Positions 9,889 through 19,404 of a DNA stretch of 64,000 nucleotides are shown in pieces. This stretch comes from Psychroflexus sp. MES1-P1E (GTDB taxonomy: Bacteria; Bacteroidota; Bacteroidia; Flavobacteriales; Flavobacteriaceae), in NCBI RefSeq assembly GCF_002836055.1, contig NZ_PJBS01000348.1, forward strand, positions 115,447 to 179,446, read 5' to 3'. The notes beneath the pieces are model-generated. The model worked only from the letters and a program-made list of their open reading frames with translations. It had not been told where the DNA came from and ran no database searches. Within the stretch, counting starts at the first letter, position 1; every line of letters starts with the position of its first letter. A program made the translations under genes and the position numbers.

Positions 9889-10785
9889 ATGAGTCTTCCA
9901 CCTCCACTCCAAACTGGCGACCAAGTCGCTATCATAGCCACCGCAAGATATATTTCTAAAGCAGAGATACAACCTGCGCTTGATCTATTAAAAAATTGGG
10001 GACTCAAACCTATTTTAGGCTCTAGCATTGGTCAACAAGAACACCAATTTGCAGGAAGCGACCAAGAGCGGGCAAAGGATTTTCAAAACCAACTGAATCA
10101 TCCAGACATGAAAGCTATTTGGTGTGCAAGAGGCGGTTATGGTTCTGTGAGAATCCTTGATCATATTGACTTTTCTAGTTTAAAAAAGAAACCCAAGTGG
10201 ATTATTGGTTATTCGGATGTGACGGCTATTCATCTGCATTTGCAAAGTTTAAGCTTCGCCAGTCTTCATGCCCAAATGGCACTTGACATTGAGACCAAAT
10301 CAAGCTCTACCTCAACTCAGCTTCAAAAAGTAGTATTTGGAGAAAATGCCGGTATCTCCTCACAAAACATTCATCCCTTACAAAAAAACGGAACAGCTTC
10401 TGGTGAAATCATTGGAGGAAACTTATCTGTGCTCTATTCCTTATTAGGGAGTTCGTCTACTCCTAGCTTTGAAGGGAAAATCTTGTTCCTTGAAGATCTC
10501 GATGAATACCTCTACCACATCGACAGAATGATGCAGAATCTAAAACGCAGTGGGCTGCTGAGCCAAATTTCTGGATTGATTGTGGGGGGAATGACCGATA
10601 TGAAAGATAATGCCGTACCCTTCGGGAAAACCGCTGAAGAGATCATTTTTGAAGTGGTGAAAGATCTCAACATTCCTGTAGCTTTCAATTTTCCAGCAGG
10701 TCACGCGGAGACGAATTTGCCTTTGATATTTGGGGAAACAGCCCATCTTAGCGTAACTTTGAATCGCGTTCAACTTATTTACTAA
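9889..10785 (+). CDS. ldcA: LD-carboxypeptidase (peptidase family S66)
   Basis: Cytoplasmic murein-recycling enzyme that removes the terminal D-Ala from tetrapeptides. Of 298 residues, the nucleophile Ser109 lies in IIGYSDVTAI. The catalytic Glu lies in FLEDLDEYLYHIDRMM and the catalytic His in NFPAGHAETNLPL. The N-terminal MSLPPPLQTGDQVAIIA strand is typical. Length is normal. yraN begins three bases after its stop, so the two are co-transcribed. Confidence 0.93.
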   Translation: MSLPPPLQTGDQVAIIATARYISKAEIQPALDLLKNWGLKPILGSSIGQQEHQFAGSDQERAKDFQNQLNHPDMKAIWCARGGYGSVRILDHIDFSSLKKKPKWIIGYSDVTAIHLHLQSLSFASLHAQMALDIETKSSSTSTQLQKVVFGENAGISSQNIHPLQKNGTASGEIIGGNLSVLYSLLGSSSTPSFEGKILFLEDLDEYLYHIDRMMQNLKRSGLLSQISGLIVGGMTDMKDNAVPFGKTAEEIIFEVVKDLNIPVAFNFPAGHAETNLPLIFGETAHLSVTLNRVQLIY

Positions 10786-10787
10786 GC

Positions 10788-11150
10788 ATGGCAGAGCACA
10801 ACGAACTTGGGAAAAGTGGAGAGAAAGAAGCGGTAAAGTTTCTTCGAGCAAAAGGCTACACTATTTTAGAAACTAATTATGTCTTCGATAGAGCAGAGGT
10901 CGATATTATTGCCAAAACTGGTAAAACCTTAGTCGCTGTGGAAGTCAAAACCAGAAGTACGCCAGAGTTTGGTGACCCACAAGATTTTGTAAAACCCGCT
11001 CAAATCAAACGATTGGTAAAAGCCATTGATTTTTACATCAATGATAAAGACCTCGACCTAGACGTAAGGTTTGATATTGTTGCTATTATTAAAAATAAAT
11101 CAGGAAAACATATAGAGCATTTGGAAGATGCTTTTTATTATTTTGAATAA
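10788..11150 (+). CDS. YraN family (UPF0102) endonuclease-like protein
   Basis: 120 residues of the YraN/UPF0102 family. The restriction-endonuclease-like core is visible: a Glu-containing helix (GEKEAVKFLRAKGY), then AEVDIIA and VAVEVKTRS, i.e. the E-D-EVK arrangement of a PD-(D/E)xK fold. The family is widespread; its nuclease role is proposed but not settled. It starts three bases after ldcA and ends 12 bases before the pirin gene, forming a tight three-gene set. Confidence 0.9.
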   Translation: MAEHNELGKSGEKEAVKFLRAKGYTILETNYVFDRAEVDIIAKTGKTLVAVEVKTRSTPEFGDPQDFVKPAQIKRLVKAIDFYINDKDLDLDVRFDIVAIIKNKSGKHIEHLEDAFYYFE

Positions 11151-11162
11151 ATATAAAAGAGG

Positions 11163-12182
11163 ATGAGTGATGTTATTTTAAGAATTAAGGAGCTTGGTTT
11201 TCAATGGGAAACTAAAGATCCTTTTTTGTTTTGTGCTTTTCATGAGGATCAATTTCCGAAGGGAAGAACCAATCTTGGTCCTTCCAAGGAAGGCTTAAAA
11301 GATCGGTTCTTGGGAAACGATTTTCATAAAAAAGACGGCTGGCGGATGTACCATGGGCAAGAAATACCAGGGTTTCCTTACCATCCCCATGCAGGTTTTG
11401 AAACCATTACTTTGGTAGAAAAAGGCTTTGCAGATCACTCAGATTCTATGGGAGCCAAAGGGCGATTTGGCCAAGGTGATGCACAATGGATGACCGCAGG
11501 AAAAGGCATTTTGCATTCTGAAATGTTTCCACTTATAAATCAGGACAAAGAAAATCCGCTTTTACTATTTCAAATCTGGTTGAATTTACCCAAGCGTTCC
11601 AAAAAAGTAGAGCCTCATTACAAGATGCTTTGGCACGAAGACATTCCTGTTATTGAAGAAAAAGATGAACATGGAAACGCCATCAGTATCAAAATTATCG
11701 CTGGGAAATACAAGTCAGAAAAAGCTTTGGATCCCACTCCAGATTCCTTGGCTGCAGAAGACAATACCGATATCCAAATCTGGAGAATTAGTTTAGAAGC
11801 AGGTGCGGAGTTTACACTTCCTCCAGGAGAGGAAGAAAGTAATCGCGTTTTGTTTTTTTATGAAGGAGATCAAATTAAAACCGAAGGTTTTGAAATTCCT
11901 TATGGTCATTCTTTAGACCTAAAGGCTTCTCAAAAACTCGAGCTTGTAAATGGTAATAAAAAAGCTGAGCTTCTTTTACTTCAAGGGAAGCCCATCAACG
12001 AAGCTGTTGTTCAGCAAGGACCTTTTGTGGCCAATTCTACTGAAGATATGAACAGCATCATAAGAGAGTACCAACGGACACAATTTGGGGGTTGGCCGTG
12101 GCCCAAAGCAGAATTTACGCATGGAAACAAAGGTCGTTTTGCTTTATTTTCCGATGGAAATTTGATAGAGAAGCCTAAGTAA
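11163..12182 (+). CDS. Pirin family protein
   Basis: Bicupin of the pirin family, 339 residues. The metal-binding N-cupin is visible as FPYHPHAGFETIT with downstream His and Glu in WMTAGKGILHSEMFP. The C-terminal pirin domain spans about 185-290. Some pirins have quercetin dioxygenase activity and others regulate by protein contacts; this one cannot be assigned a substrate. The final segment (GGWPWPKAEFTHGNKGRFALFSDG) is present in many bacterial pirins. Confidence 0.9.
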   Translation: MSDVILRIKELGFQWETKDPFLFCAFHEDQFPKGRTNLGPSKEGLKDRFLGNDFHKKDGWRMYHGQEIPGFPYHPHAGFETITLVEKGFADHSDSMGAKGRFGQGDAQWMTAGKGILHSEMFPLINQDKENPLLLFQIWLNLPKRSKKVEPHYKMLWHEDIPVIEEKDEHGNAISIKIIAGKYKSEKALDPTPDSLAAEDNTDIQIWRISLEAGAEFTLPPGEEESNRVLFFYEGDQIKTEGFEIPYGHSLDLKASQKLELVNGNKKAELLLLQGKPINEAVVQQGPFVANSTEDMNSIIREYQRTQFGGWPWPKAEFTHGNKGRFALFSDGNLIEKPK

Positions 12183-12300
12183 GAACTGCCTTAACTAGCA
12201 GTTTTGACCAAGCTCGACCGGCAAAGGCAATCTCTACAGAGGGAAAGCAGAGCAGGCAAGCAACTCAATATCAAGCTATCAAAAAATTAAACCCTTTATA

Positions 12301-12696
12301 ATGAAAAAACTAGTTTTCCTTTTATTTGTTAGTCTAAGTTTAATCTCCTGTGAGGCCTTATGGAATAATGATGATGACGGTCTTTATTATCCCTTTCCTG
12401 AAGAACCAATCACTTTGTTTGAAATCAATATAGGGAGCTCTGGTCATCGTGTTGCAGAAACGAGCTTAGGCAATTTCGAGGACAACAGAAATGCCATTTT
12501 TCAAATTAGGGGTCAGCATTACATGGTAAGTGAGCTAGACCAAAATCCAGATACTGGAGAAATTATTTTTAGATACCAACCTCGTCGAGGTTTTGTAGGC
12601 GAAGACTATGTTGAAATCATCGCCCCAACAGATGGAGGTGGAAATCAAATTTTTGAAAGTAAAACTCTTGAGTTTTATATTAAAGTGCATGATTAA
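12301..12696 (+). CDS. Hypothetical lipoprotein
   Basis: 131 residues. The signal peptide MKKLVFLLFVSLSLISC has a lipobox, followed by EALWNNDDDG, an acidic stretch suited to surface export. The C-terminal half (RYQPRRGFVGEDYVEIIA) resembles an Ig/cadherin-like strand pair with the pattern YxPxxGFxGxD. The family is not recognised. It is followed directly by a strong terminator shared with the convergent glnS gene. Confidence 0.8.
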   Translation: MKKLVFLLFVSLSLISCEALWNNDDDGLYYPFPEEPITLFEINIGSSGHRVAETSLGNFEDNRNAIFQIRGQHYMVSELDQNPDTGEIIFRYQPRRGFVGEDYVEIIAPTDGGGNQIFESKTLEFYIKVHD

Positions 12697-12698
12697 AT

Positions 12699-12728
12699 AA
12701 AAAAGCGAGACTCTCATCTCGCTTTTTT
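12699..12728. terminator. Bidirectional intrinsic terminator
   Basis: A stem gcgaga/tctcgc with a six-base loop is flanked by six A on the left and six T on the right. It therefore reads as hairpin plus U-run on both strands, ending the lipoprotein gene on the + strand and glnS on the - strand (whose stop overlaps the edge). Confidence 0.9.
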
Positions 12729-14402
12729 CTACTTATTCTTCCAGCTATCTCTTAAAGTCACCGTTCTATTAAAAACAAGATTATCTTCTGTAGACTCTCT
12801 GTCCACACAGAAATATCCAATACGCTGAAATTGGAATTTGTCTTCCACTTTTGCAGACTTTAAGCTGGGCTCTACATAAGCTTTGCTGACCTGTAAAGAA
12901 TCAGGATTCACAAAATCTAAAAAGTCTTTGTCTTTATCTGCTGCGGGATCTTCCACAGAGAACAACCTATCGTAAAGCCTAACCTCTACTTCTTTGGCAT
13001 GAGGAATAGACACCCAATGCAGAGTCCCTTTCACTTTTCTTTGAGAAGCCTCTGTGCCGCTCCCGCTTCTGGTGTCAGCATCATAGGTGCAATGCACTTC
13101 TAAAATAGTTCCATCTTCATCTTTCACTACCTCTTCAGCTTTGATGATGTAAGCACTTTTCAAGCGCACCTCTTTACCTAATTTTAAGCGAAAAAATTTA
13201 CGATTAGCTTCCTCTTTAAAATCTTCTTGTTCTATATATAGTTCTCTAGAAAAGGGAACTTCGCGTTCTCCAGCAGACTCATCTTCTTGGTTATTTTCTG
13301 TAGCAAGCCACTCTTCTTTCCCTTCAGGATAATTGGTGATAATCACTTTTAAAGGATCCATCACACCCATTACTCGTGGTGCTTTTTTGTTGAGATCATC
13401 TCTTACACAAAATTCCAGATGCGCTACATCTATCATATTTTCTCGCTTACCTATCCCTATACTCTCTGCAAAATTGCGGATAGATTCTGGAGTATAGCCT
13501 CGTCGTCGCAAGCCCGAAATAGTCGGCATTCTAGGATCATCCCAAGACTTAACGATATTTTGCTCAACCAGCTGTGCTAATTTTCGTTTACTAACCATGG
13601 TATGGCTTAAGTTACGTCGTGCAAACTCTCTTTGTTTTGGGATGAGTTCACCAGCTTGACTTACGCGATCGACAAACCAATTGTAAAGCTCACGATGAGG
13701 TAAGAATTCTAGGGTACAGAAAGAATGAGAAATAGATTCTATAAAATCCGATTCCCCATGAGCCCAATCGTACATTGGATAGACTTTCCAGTCTTCTCCT
13801 GTGCGATGATGTGCTTTGTGTAAACACCGGTACATCACAGGATCACGCATAATCATATTGGGAGACGCCATATCAATTTTAGCGCGAAGTACATGAGCTT
13901 TTTCTGCGGTTCCCCCATTTTTCATCGCTTCAAAAAGCTCTAAATTTTCTTCAACAGAACGCAGTCTATACGGACTGGCAGTTCCTGGCTGAGTAGGAGT
14001 TCCTTTTTGAGTCGCAATATCTTCAGACGATTGGCTGTCCACATAAGCATCACCAGCTTTAATTAACTCGACAGCCCAGTCATACAATTTCTGAAAATAA
14101 TCTGAAGCATAACATTCCTCTGCCCATTCAAAACCAAGCCATTTAACATCGGACTTGATAGACTCTACGAAAACCGTTTCCTCTTTAATAGGATTGGTAT
14201 CATCAAATCTTAAGTTGACAGGCGCTTTATACTTTAATCCCAAACCAAAGTTCAAACAAATTGATGAAGCATGACCTATATGCAAAAATCCGTTAGGTTC
14301 TGGAGGAAACCGAAATTTAAGATCACTTACTTTATAGTCGGTTTTCAAATCTTCTTCAATAATCTGCTCGATGAAGTTCAACGATTTTTTTTCTTCAGAC
14401 AT
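12729..14402 (-). CDS. glnS: Glutaminyl-tRNA synthetase
   Basis: 557 residues, normal for bacterial GlnRS (about 554). HIGH is at 41-44 in PEPNGFLHIGHASS, and the second signature is VSKRKL. The anticodon-binding beta-barrel domains make up the C-terminal 200 residues. A direct GlnRS means this organism need not form Gln-tRNA solely by transamidation. It is monocistronic, convergent with the lipoprotein gene, and ends at a shared terminator. Confidence 0.97.
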   Translation of the reverse strand: MSEEKKSLNFIEQIIEEDLKTDYKVSDLKFRFPPEPNGFLHIGHASSICLNFGLGLKYKAPVNLRFDDTNPIKEETVFVESIKSDVKWLGFEWAEECYASDYFQKLYDWAVELIKAGDAYVDSQSSEDIATQKGTPTQPGTASPYRLRSVEENLELFEAMKNGGTAEKAHVLRAKIDMASPNMIMRDPVMYRCLHKAHHRTGEDWKVYPMYDWAHGESDFIESISHSFCTLEFLPHRELYNWFVDRVSQAGELIPKQREFARRNLSHTMVSKRKLAQLVEQNIVKSWDDPRMPTISGLRRRGYTPESIRNFAESIGIGKRENMIDVAHLEFCVRDDLNKKAPRVMGVMDPLKVIITNYPEGKEEWLATENNQEDESAGEREVPFSRELYIEQEDFKEEANRKFFRLKLGKEVRLKSAYIIKAEEVVKDEDGTILEVHCTYDADTRSGSGTEASQRKVKGTLHWVSIPHAKEVEVRLYDRLFSVEDPAADKDKDFLDFVNPDSLQVSKAYVEPSLKSAKVEDKFQFQRIGYFCVDRESTEDNLVFNRTVTLRDSWKNK

Positions 14403-14580
14403 AATTCAATATTAAGTTGCAAATTTACTCAAATTCACCTTCATATATAGAAGGGTATAAATAAGATTTTGAAGGGTTTATTCTGAATTTAGAAATCGTC
14501 TATTCTATACTAAAGTTAATTAGCTTAAGGCTGAAAAACTAATTTCAACCTTCGCCCATTCAGCTATTCTTCTGAAGACT

Positions 14581-15333
14581 TTATACCAAAGTCAATTGGA
14601 TACCATGGTCTCTGATTTCTTGAGCCAAGGGGCTACTGATTGCGGAATCGGTAATGATATGATGAATTTCAGAAATATCACATATCTTTCCAAACCCTTT
14701 TCGGTTGAATTTAGAAGAGTCTGCTAGAATAATTATTTTTTGAGCCGACTCAATCATCTTCTTATTCAGCATCGCTTCACTAAGGCTTGTTGTAGTACAC
14801 CCATAACTCATATCGATACCGTCTACCCCAAGAAATAATAAGTTACAGGAAATATTTTCCAAGATCGCCTGAGAAAAATGACCAGTTACCGATGAAGAGC
14901 TATGCCTTACATTTCCTCCCAACTGAAGAATATCATAATAAGGAGACTTGGTAAGCTCTAGCGAAACATTAAGTGAAGAAGTGGTTATATTGAGATTACC
15001 CTCAATATTAATAGCTTTCGCAAGGGATTGCATGCTTGTCCCAGAACCTATCATAATAGAATCCTCTGGCTTGATTAATTTTACAGCAGCCTCTGCTATT
15101 GCATTTTTTTCTTTAACATGAATTTTTTCCTTTTCACTAACGTTCCTGTCATTAATATATGGATTTTCGAAAGTAGCGCCACCGTGTGTCCTAAAAAGAA
15201 GCCCTTTGTTTTCAAGCAGTTTTAGGTCCTTTCTTATCGTTACAGCTGATACATTAAACATGTCACAAAGTTCGGAAACACCTATATAACCTTCCTTCTG
15301 TAATAAATCTAAAATAGCTTGATGTCGTTTCAT
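14581..15333 (-). CDS. glpR: DeoR-family regulator, probable glycerol repressor
   Basis: 250 residues from the ATG at 15333 (another in-frame ATG is six bases upstream). The N-terminal winged helix-turn-helix (3-58: RHQAILDLLQKEGYIGVSELCDMFNVSAVTIRKDL is the pattern, split here into family hallmarks QAILDLL and VSAVTIRKDL) is followed by HGGATF. The DeoRC sugar-phosphate-binding domain (about 75-230) includes IGSGTSMQSLAKAI. It is divergent from glpD-glpK-glpF, so a glycerol-3-phosphate-responsive repressor is the natural inference; the ligand itself cannot be read. Confidence 0.85.
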   Translation of the reverse strand: MKRHQAILDLLQKEGYIGVSELCDMFNVSAVTIRKDLKLLENKGLLFRTHGGATFENPYINDRNVSEKEKIHVKEKNAIAEAAVKLIKPEDSIMIGSGTSMQSLAKAINIEGNLNITTSSLNVSLELTKSPYYDILQLGGNVRHSSSSVTGHFSQAILENISCNLLFLGVDGIDMSYGCTTTSLSEAMLNKKMIESAQKIIILADSSKFNRKGFGKICDISEIHHIITDSAISSPLAQEIRDHGIQLTLV

Positions 15334-15446
15334 TTGCATTTCATTTTGAGATTACTAATATAAAGGATATTAAAACACTAAGGTCGCTAGGCTAGTATTT
15401 ATAACTACATCCCCTGCATTATTATTACCAATATAGCTTCATTATG

Positions 15447-15487
15447 TTTCGTTTTAAACTATTTTATATACTTATTCTTTCGTTTTA
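15447..15487. promoter_or_regulatory. Candidate GlpR operators: two direct repeats
   Basis: TTTCGTTTTA occurs at 15447-15456 and again at 15478-15487, spaced exactly 31 bases (about three helical turns), between the regulator and glpD. TTTCGTTTT-like direct repeats are a known binding pattern of several DeoR-family repressors. The second repeat sits just upstream of the glpD -7 box. Binding is inferred. Confidence 0.5.
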
Positions 15488-15499
15488 TTATAATTTTAT

Positions 15500-15507
15500 T
15501 ATATTTG
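15500..15507 (+). promoter_or_regulatory. glpD promoter, Bacteroidota -7 box
   Basis: TATATTTG matches the Bacteroidota -7 consensus TAnnTTTG and lies 24 bases before the glpD ATG, leaving room for a short leader. No clean -33 TTG is seen; an operator-like repeat occupies that area, as expected for a repressed promoter. Confidence 0.6.
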
Positions 15508-15530
15508 GTTTATATTCGAAATAAGAAAAA

Positions 15531-17108
15531 ATGATAAAGCAACAACTTTTCGACAGAAAACATCTCATTGAAAACGCAAAAAAAGTAAAGGAGTGGGATG
15601 TCATTGTAATCGGCGGAGGATCCACTGGTCTTGGAATTGCATTGGATAGCGTCACTAGAGGTTATAGAACTCTTCTTCTGGAACAGTTAGATTATGCCAA
15701 AGGAACGTCAAGCAGAAGTACTAAGCTTGTCCATGGTGGTGTGCGTTATCTTGCACAAGCCAATTTTTCTCTAGTTACAGAAGCCTTGAAAGAAAGAGGC
15801 CTACTAGAGCAAAATGCTCCGCATCTGGTTAAAAACCAAACCTTTTTGATTCCAAACTACACTTGGTGGGAAGGTCCTTATTATACGCTGGGTTTAAAAG
15901 CCTACGACTTTCTTGCTGGAAAATTAAGTTTAGGCGCTTCTAAACATCTGAATAAAAGTGAAACCATTCGTAAGTTAAAAACGATTAAAAGAGATAAATT
16001 GAGGGGGAGTGTTAGTTATCAAGATGGTCAATTTGACGATTCCAGACTAGCCGTAAATATTGCACAAACAGCCATTGAAAAAGGGGGCTCTTTACTCAAT
16101 TATTTTAAGGTTAAAAATTTAACAAAAGACACTGATAATAAAGTATCTGGTGTTCTAGCCATCGATCAAGAAACGAAAGAGGAACATCTCTTTAAAGGAA
16201 AAGCTGTTATCAATGCCACAGGAGTTTTTGCAGATGATATTTTGCAAATGGACGAGCCTGGCTCCAAAAATATAATACAACCTAGCCAAGGAGTTCATTT
16301 AGTTTTTGATAAAGAGTTTCTTCCTGGAGAAGATGCTCTAATGATACCAAAAACCGATGATGGGAGAGTTCTCTTTGCAGTCCCTTGGCATGATAAAGTG
16401 ATTGTAGGGACTACAGACGAAATGGTAGATTCTCACACCACAGAGCCTAATGCCTCAGAAAAAGAGGTTGAGTTTATCCTAGAAACCTTCAACCGTTTTA
16501 TAGAAAAGAAAGCCACACGAGCAGATGTAAAAAGCATATATGCTGGTCTTAGACCACTTGCTGCACCAGAAGATGATGGCGGAAAGACAAAAGAGATTTC
16601 CAGAGGACATAAAATCTTCGTTTCAGATACTGGTCTTGTTTCTATTACGGGAGGGAAGTGGACTACCTACAGAAAAATGGCAGAAGATACCCTCGATAAA
16701 GTAATCGCTTTAAATAAGCTTCCTAAAAAAGAATGTGTCACAGAACGCCTTTCGATTCATGGCGCTATGGAAACAGAAGAAAGAGGGAATCACCTTTACG
16801 TTTATGGTACTGATCAGGTCCATCTTAAAACCTTAATAATAGAAGACCCAAGTCTAGAAGAAAAAATACACCCAGACCTAGAGTTTCAAAATGTAGAAGT
16901 TTTATGGGCGGCAAGGCATGAAATGGCAAGAACTGTGGAGGATGTCTTAGCAAGAAGAGTAAGAGTCTTATTTCTAGATGCTAAGCGATCTATTGAAATG
17001 GCTCCTAAAGTTGCAGAAATTTTAGCAAAAGAGCTCAATAAAGATAAGCAGTGGATATCCAATCAAGTTGAAGACTATACTCAACTCGCTAAAGGATACC
17101 TCATGTAA
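15531..17108 (+). CDS. glpD: Aerobic glycerol-3-phosphate dehydrogenase
   Basis: FAD enzyme oxidising glycerol-3-phosphate to dihydroxyacetone phosphate and passing electrons to quinone. The 525 residues have an N-terminal dinucleotide fold (VIVIGGGSTGLGIALDS) and the GlpD signature TSSRSTKLVHGGVRYL. The DAO_C domain occupies about 400-520. Membrane-associated. First gene of the glpDKF operon, downstream of the candidate GlpR sites. Confidence 0.96.
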   Translation: MIKQQLFDRKHLIENAKKVKEWDVIVIGGGSTGLGIALDSVTRGYRTLLLEQLDYAKGTSSRSTKLVHGGVRYLAQANFSLVTEALKERGLLEQNAPHLVKNQTFLIPNYTWWEGPYYTLGLKAYDFLAGKLSLGASKHLNKSETIRKLKTIKRDKLRGSVSYQDGQFDDSRLAVNIAQTAIEKGGSLLNYFKVKNLTKDTDNKVSGVLAIDQETKEEHLFKGKAVINATGVFADDILQMDEPGSKNIIQPSQGVHLVFDKEFLPGEDALMIPKTDDGRVLFAVPWHDKVIVGTTDEMVDSHTTEPNASEKEVEFILETFNRFIEKKATRADVKSIYAGLRPLAAPEDDGGKTKEISRGHKIFVSDTGLVSITGGKWTTYRKMAEDTLDKVIALNKLPKKECVTERLSIHGAMETEERGNHLYVYGTDQVHLKTLIIEDPSLEEKIHPDLEFQNVEVLWAARHEMARTVEDVLARRVRVLFLDAKRSIEMAPKVAEILAKELNKDKQWISNQVEDYTQLAKGYLM

Positions 17109-17165
17109 TCTTTTAGCAAATCTAAAATACCAACCTTAACCAGTAACCCTAAAACATATAATTCC

Positions 17166-18662
17166 ATGGAGAAATACATTTTAGCCTTAGACCAAGGAAC
17201 AACAAGTTCAAGAGCAATTGTGTTTAACAAGAAAGGTGAAATCTATTCTGTTGCTCAAAAAGAAATCACTCAATACTTTCCAAAACCAGGCTGGGTGGAA
17301 CATGACCCTTTAGAAATTTGGTCTAAACAAGCAGGTGTTGCTGCTGAAGCAACAACCAAAAAAGGACTAAACGGTAAAAATATTGCCGCCATAGGAATCA
17401 CCAACCAAAGAGAAACAGTGGTCATATGGGATAAACACACTGGAGATCCTATTTATAACGCAATTGTTTGGCAAGATAAACGGACCTCTGACTATTGTGA
17501 CCAGCTTAAAGCAGACGGTAAAGAAAAGATGATACAAGAAAAGACAGGTCTTGTGATAGATTCCTATTTTTCAGGAACTAAGGTCAAATGGATTCTTGAT
17601 AATGTTGAGGGAGCAAGAGAAAAAGCAAACGCTGGTGATCTTATTCTTGGAACAATGGATTCGTGGTTAATTTGGAACTTTACCAAAGGAGAACTCCATG
17701 TAACAGACGTTACCAATGCTTCTCGGACCATGCTTTTTAACATTCATACTATGGACTGGGATGACGATTTATTGGAATTATTTGACATTCCAAAAAGTAT
17801 GCTGCCAGAAGTTAAAGATTCAAGTGACGTGTATGGCCATACCAAAACCACAGTATTTGCTTCCAAAATTCCTATTGCGGGTATTGCTGGAGATCAAATG
17901 GCTGCCTTGTTTGGCCAAATGTGTACAGAAAAAGGAATGGTGAAAAGCACCTATGGAACAGGCTGTTTTATGCTGATGAATATTGGTGATAAACCTATTA
18001 TTTCTAAAAACAAATTATTGACTACTGTTGCTTGGAGAATAAATGGTAAAACTGAGTATGCACTAGAAGGGAGTATTTTTATAGGGGGTGCTGTGGTCCA
18101 ATGGCTAAGAGATGGTTTGGGAATTATTAAAAGATCCCGTGATATTGAAAACTTAGCGACTTCTGTAGAGTCTACAGACGGTGTATATTTTATTCCCGCA
18201 TTTGCTGGTATTGGTGCTCCATATTGGGACCAAGAAGCGAAAGGTACTATGTTTGGAATTACAAGAGGAACCACTGATGCCCATATTGCAAGAGCTTCTT
18301 TAGAAGCTATAGCTTATCAAACTATGGACATTTTAAAAGCAATGGAGGCCGATTCCGAAATCGATATAGAAGAATTACGTGTGGATGGTGGAGCCACTGT
18401 TAATGACATGTTGATGCAATTTCAATCGGACGTTTTAAATACCACTACTATAAGACCAAAAGTAACTGAAACCACTGCTTTGGGGGCTGCCTATTTAGCG
18501 GGATTGGCGGTTGGTTTTTGGAAAGATATGGAAGAAATTCAGGCCACCTGGAAAGAAGATGTCAAATTTCAACCAACAAAAGACCAAGATAAAATCCAAG
18601 ACGGTATCAAGGGTTGGTACAGAGCGATTAATGCCCTCCAATTTTGGAGTAAATCTAAATAA
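17166..18662 (+). CDS. glpK: Glycerol kinase
   Basis: 498 residues of the FGGY kinase family, phosphorylating glycerol in the cytoplasm. Visible motifs are [14 protein letters not shown] (N-terminal ATP lobe), [25 protein letters not shown] and [12 protein letters not shown], and the C-terminal FGGY region [19 protein letters not shown]. Length is normal. It lies between glpD (57 bases upstream) and glpF (2 bases downstream). Confidence 0.97.
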   Translation: MEKYILALDQGTTSSRAIVFNKKGEIYSVAQKEITQYFPKPGWVEHDPLEIWSKQAGVAAEATTKKGLNGKNIAAIGITNQRETVVIWDKHTGDPIYNAIVWQDKRTSDYCDQLKADGKEKMIQEKTGLVIDSYFSGTKVKWILDNVEGAREKANAGDLILGTMDSWLIWNFTKGELHVTDVTNASRTMLFNIHTMDWDDDLLELFDIPKSMLPEVKDSSDVYGHTKTTVFASKIPIAGIAGDQMAALFGQMCTEKGMVKSTYGTGCFMLMNIGDKPIISKNKLLTTVAWRINGKTEYALEGSIFIGGAVVQWLRDGLGIIKRSRDIENLATSVESTDGVYFIPAFAGIGAPYWDQEAKGTMFGITRGTTDAHIARASLEAIAYQTMDILKAMEADSEIDIEELRVDGGATVNDMLMQFQSDVLNTTTIRPKVTETTALGAAYLAGLAVGFWKDMEEIQATWKEDVKFQPTKDQDKIQDGIKGWYRAINALQFWSKSK

Positions 18663-18664
18663 TT

Positions 18665-19396
18665 ATGACACCATTTATAGCAGAAATATTAGGGACAGCT
18701 ATACTTATTCTTCTTGGAGGAGGAGTGGTTGCTAGTTGTGTATTAAAAGAAACCAAAAGCAGCGGCTCTGGGTGGATCGTTATTACCACAGGTTGGGCTA
18801 TGGCCGTCTTTATAGGAGTGCTTGTTGCTGCTCCTTATAGCGGAGCGCATATTAACCCAGCAGTAACTTTAGCCTTAGCTCTTGAAGGAAGCTTTCCTTG
18901 GAAAGATGTGCCTGTGTATATTTTAGCTCAACTTATTGGAGCAATGATAGGTTCAGGGACCGTTTATGTCCTTTTTAAAGATCATTTTGACGCCTCAGAA
19001 GATGCTTTAGGAAAACGGGCCATCTTTTGTACAGATCCAGCGATTTCGAATACATTCAGGAATTTATTAAGTGAAATTGTGGGGACTTTCGTACTGATTA
19101 TCGCTGTTTTTTATATCACTGGTGCAGAGTTGCATGGTGAAAATGGTGCTCCCGTTGGACTTGGAGCTGTTGGTGCAGTTCCTATTGCGTTTGTCGTGTG
19201 GAGTATCGGTTTATCCTTAGGGGGACTTACAGGATATGCCATAAATCCTGCAAGAGATTTAGGACCTAGAATTATGCACTTCCTCCTTCCTATTAAAGGA
19301 AAGACTGATAGCAACTGGTCGTATGGGTGGATCCCTGTTATAGGACCATTTATAGGTGCATCACTGGCTACTTTACTTCATTTAATGCTTAGCTAA
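18665..19396 (+). CDS. glpF: Glycerol uptake facilitator (aquaporin family)
   Basis: Inner-membrane channel of 243 residues with six membrane segments. The two NPA boxes are intact: GAHINPAVTLALAL and GYAINPARDLGPR. The Arg after the second NPA plus the following Asp (NPARDLGPR) are typical of aquaglyceroporins rather than water channels. It starts two bases after glpK, so translation is coupled. Entry of glycerol here feeds GlpK. Confidence 0.95.
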   Translation: MTPFIAEILGTAILILLGGGVVASCVLKETKSSGSGWIVITTGWAMAVFIGVLVAAPYSGAHINPAVTLALALEGSFPWKDVPVYILAQLIGAMIGSGTVYVLFKDHFDASEDALGKRAIFCTDPAISNTFRNLLSEIVGTFVLIIAVFYITGAELHGENGAPVGLGAVGAVPIAFVVWSIGLSLGGLTGYAINPARDLGPRIMHFLLPIKGKTDSNWSYGWIPVIGPFIGASLATLLHLMLS

Positions 19397-19404
19397 AAAC
19401 CCAA

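Noticed and set aside
12183-12206. Hairpin aactgc/gcagtt after the pirin gene
   Set aside because: Only six pairs with an eight-base loop and a short T run; too weak to call a terminator.
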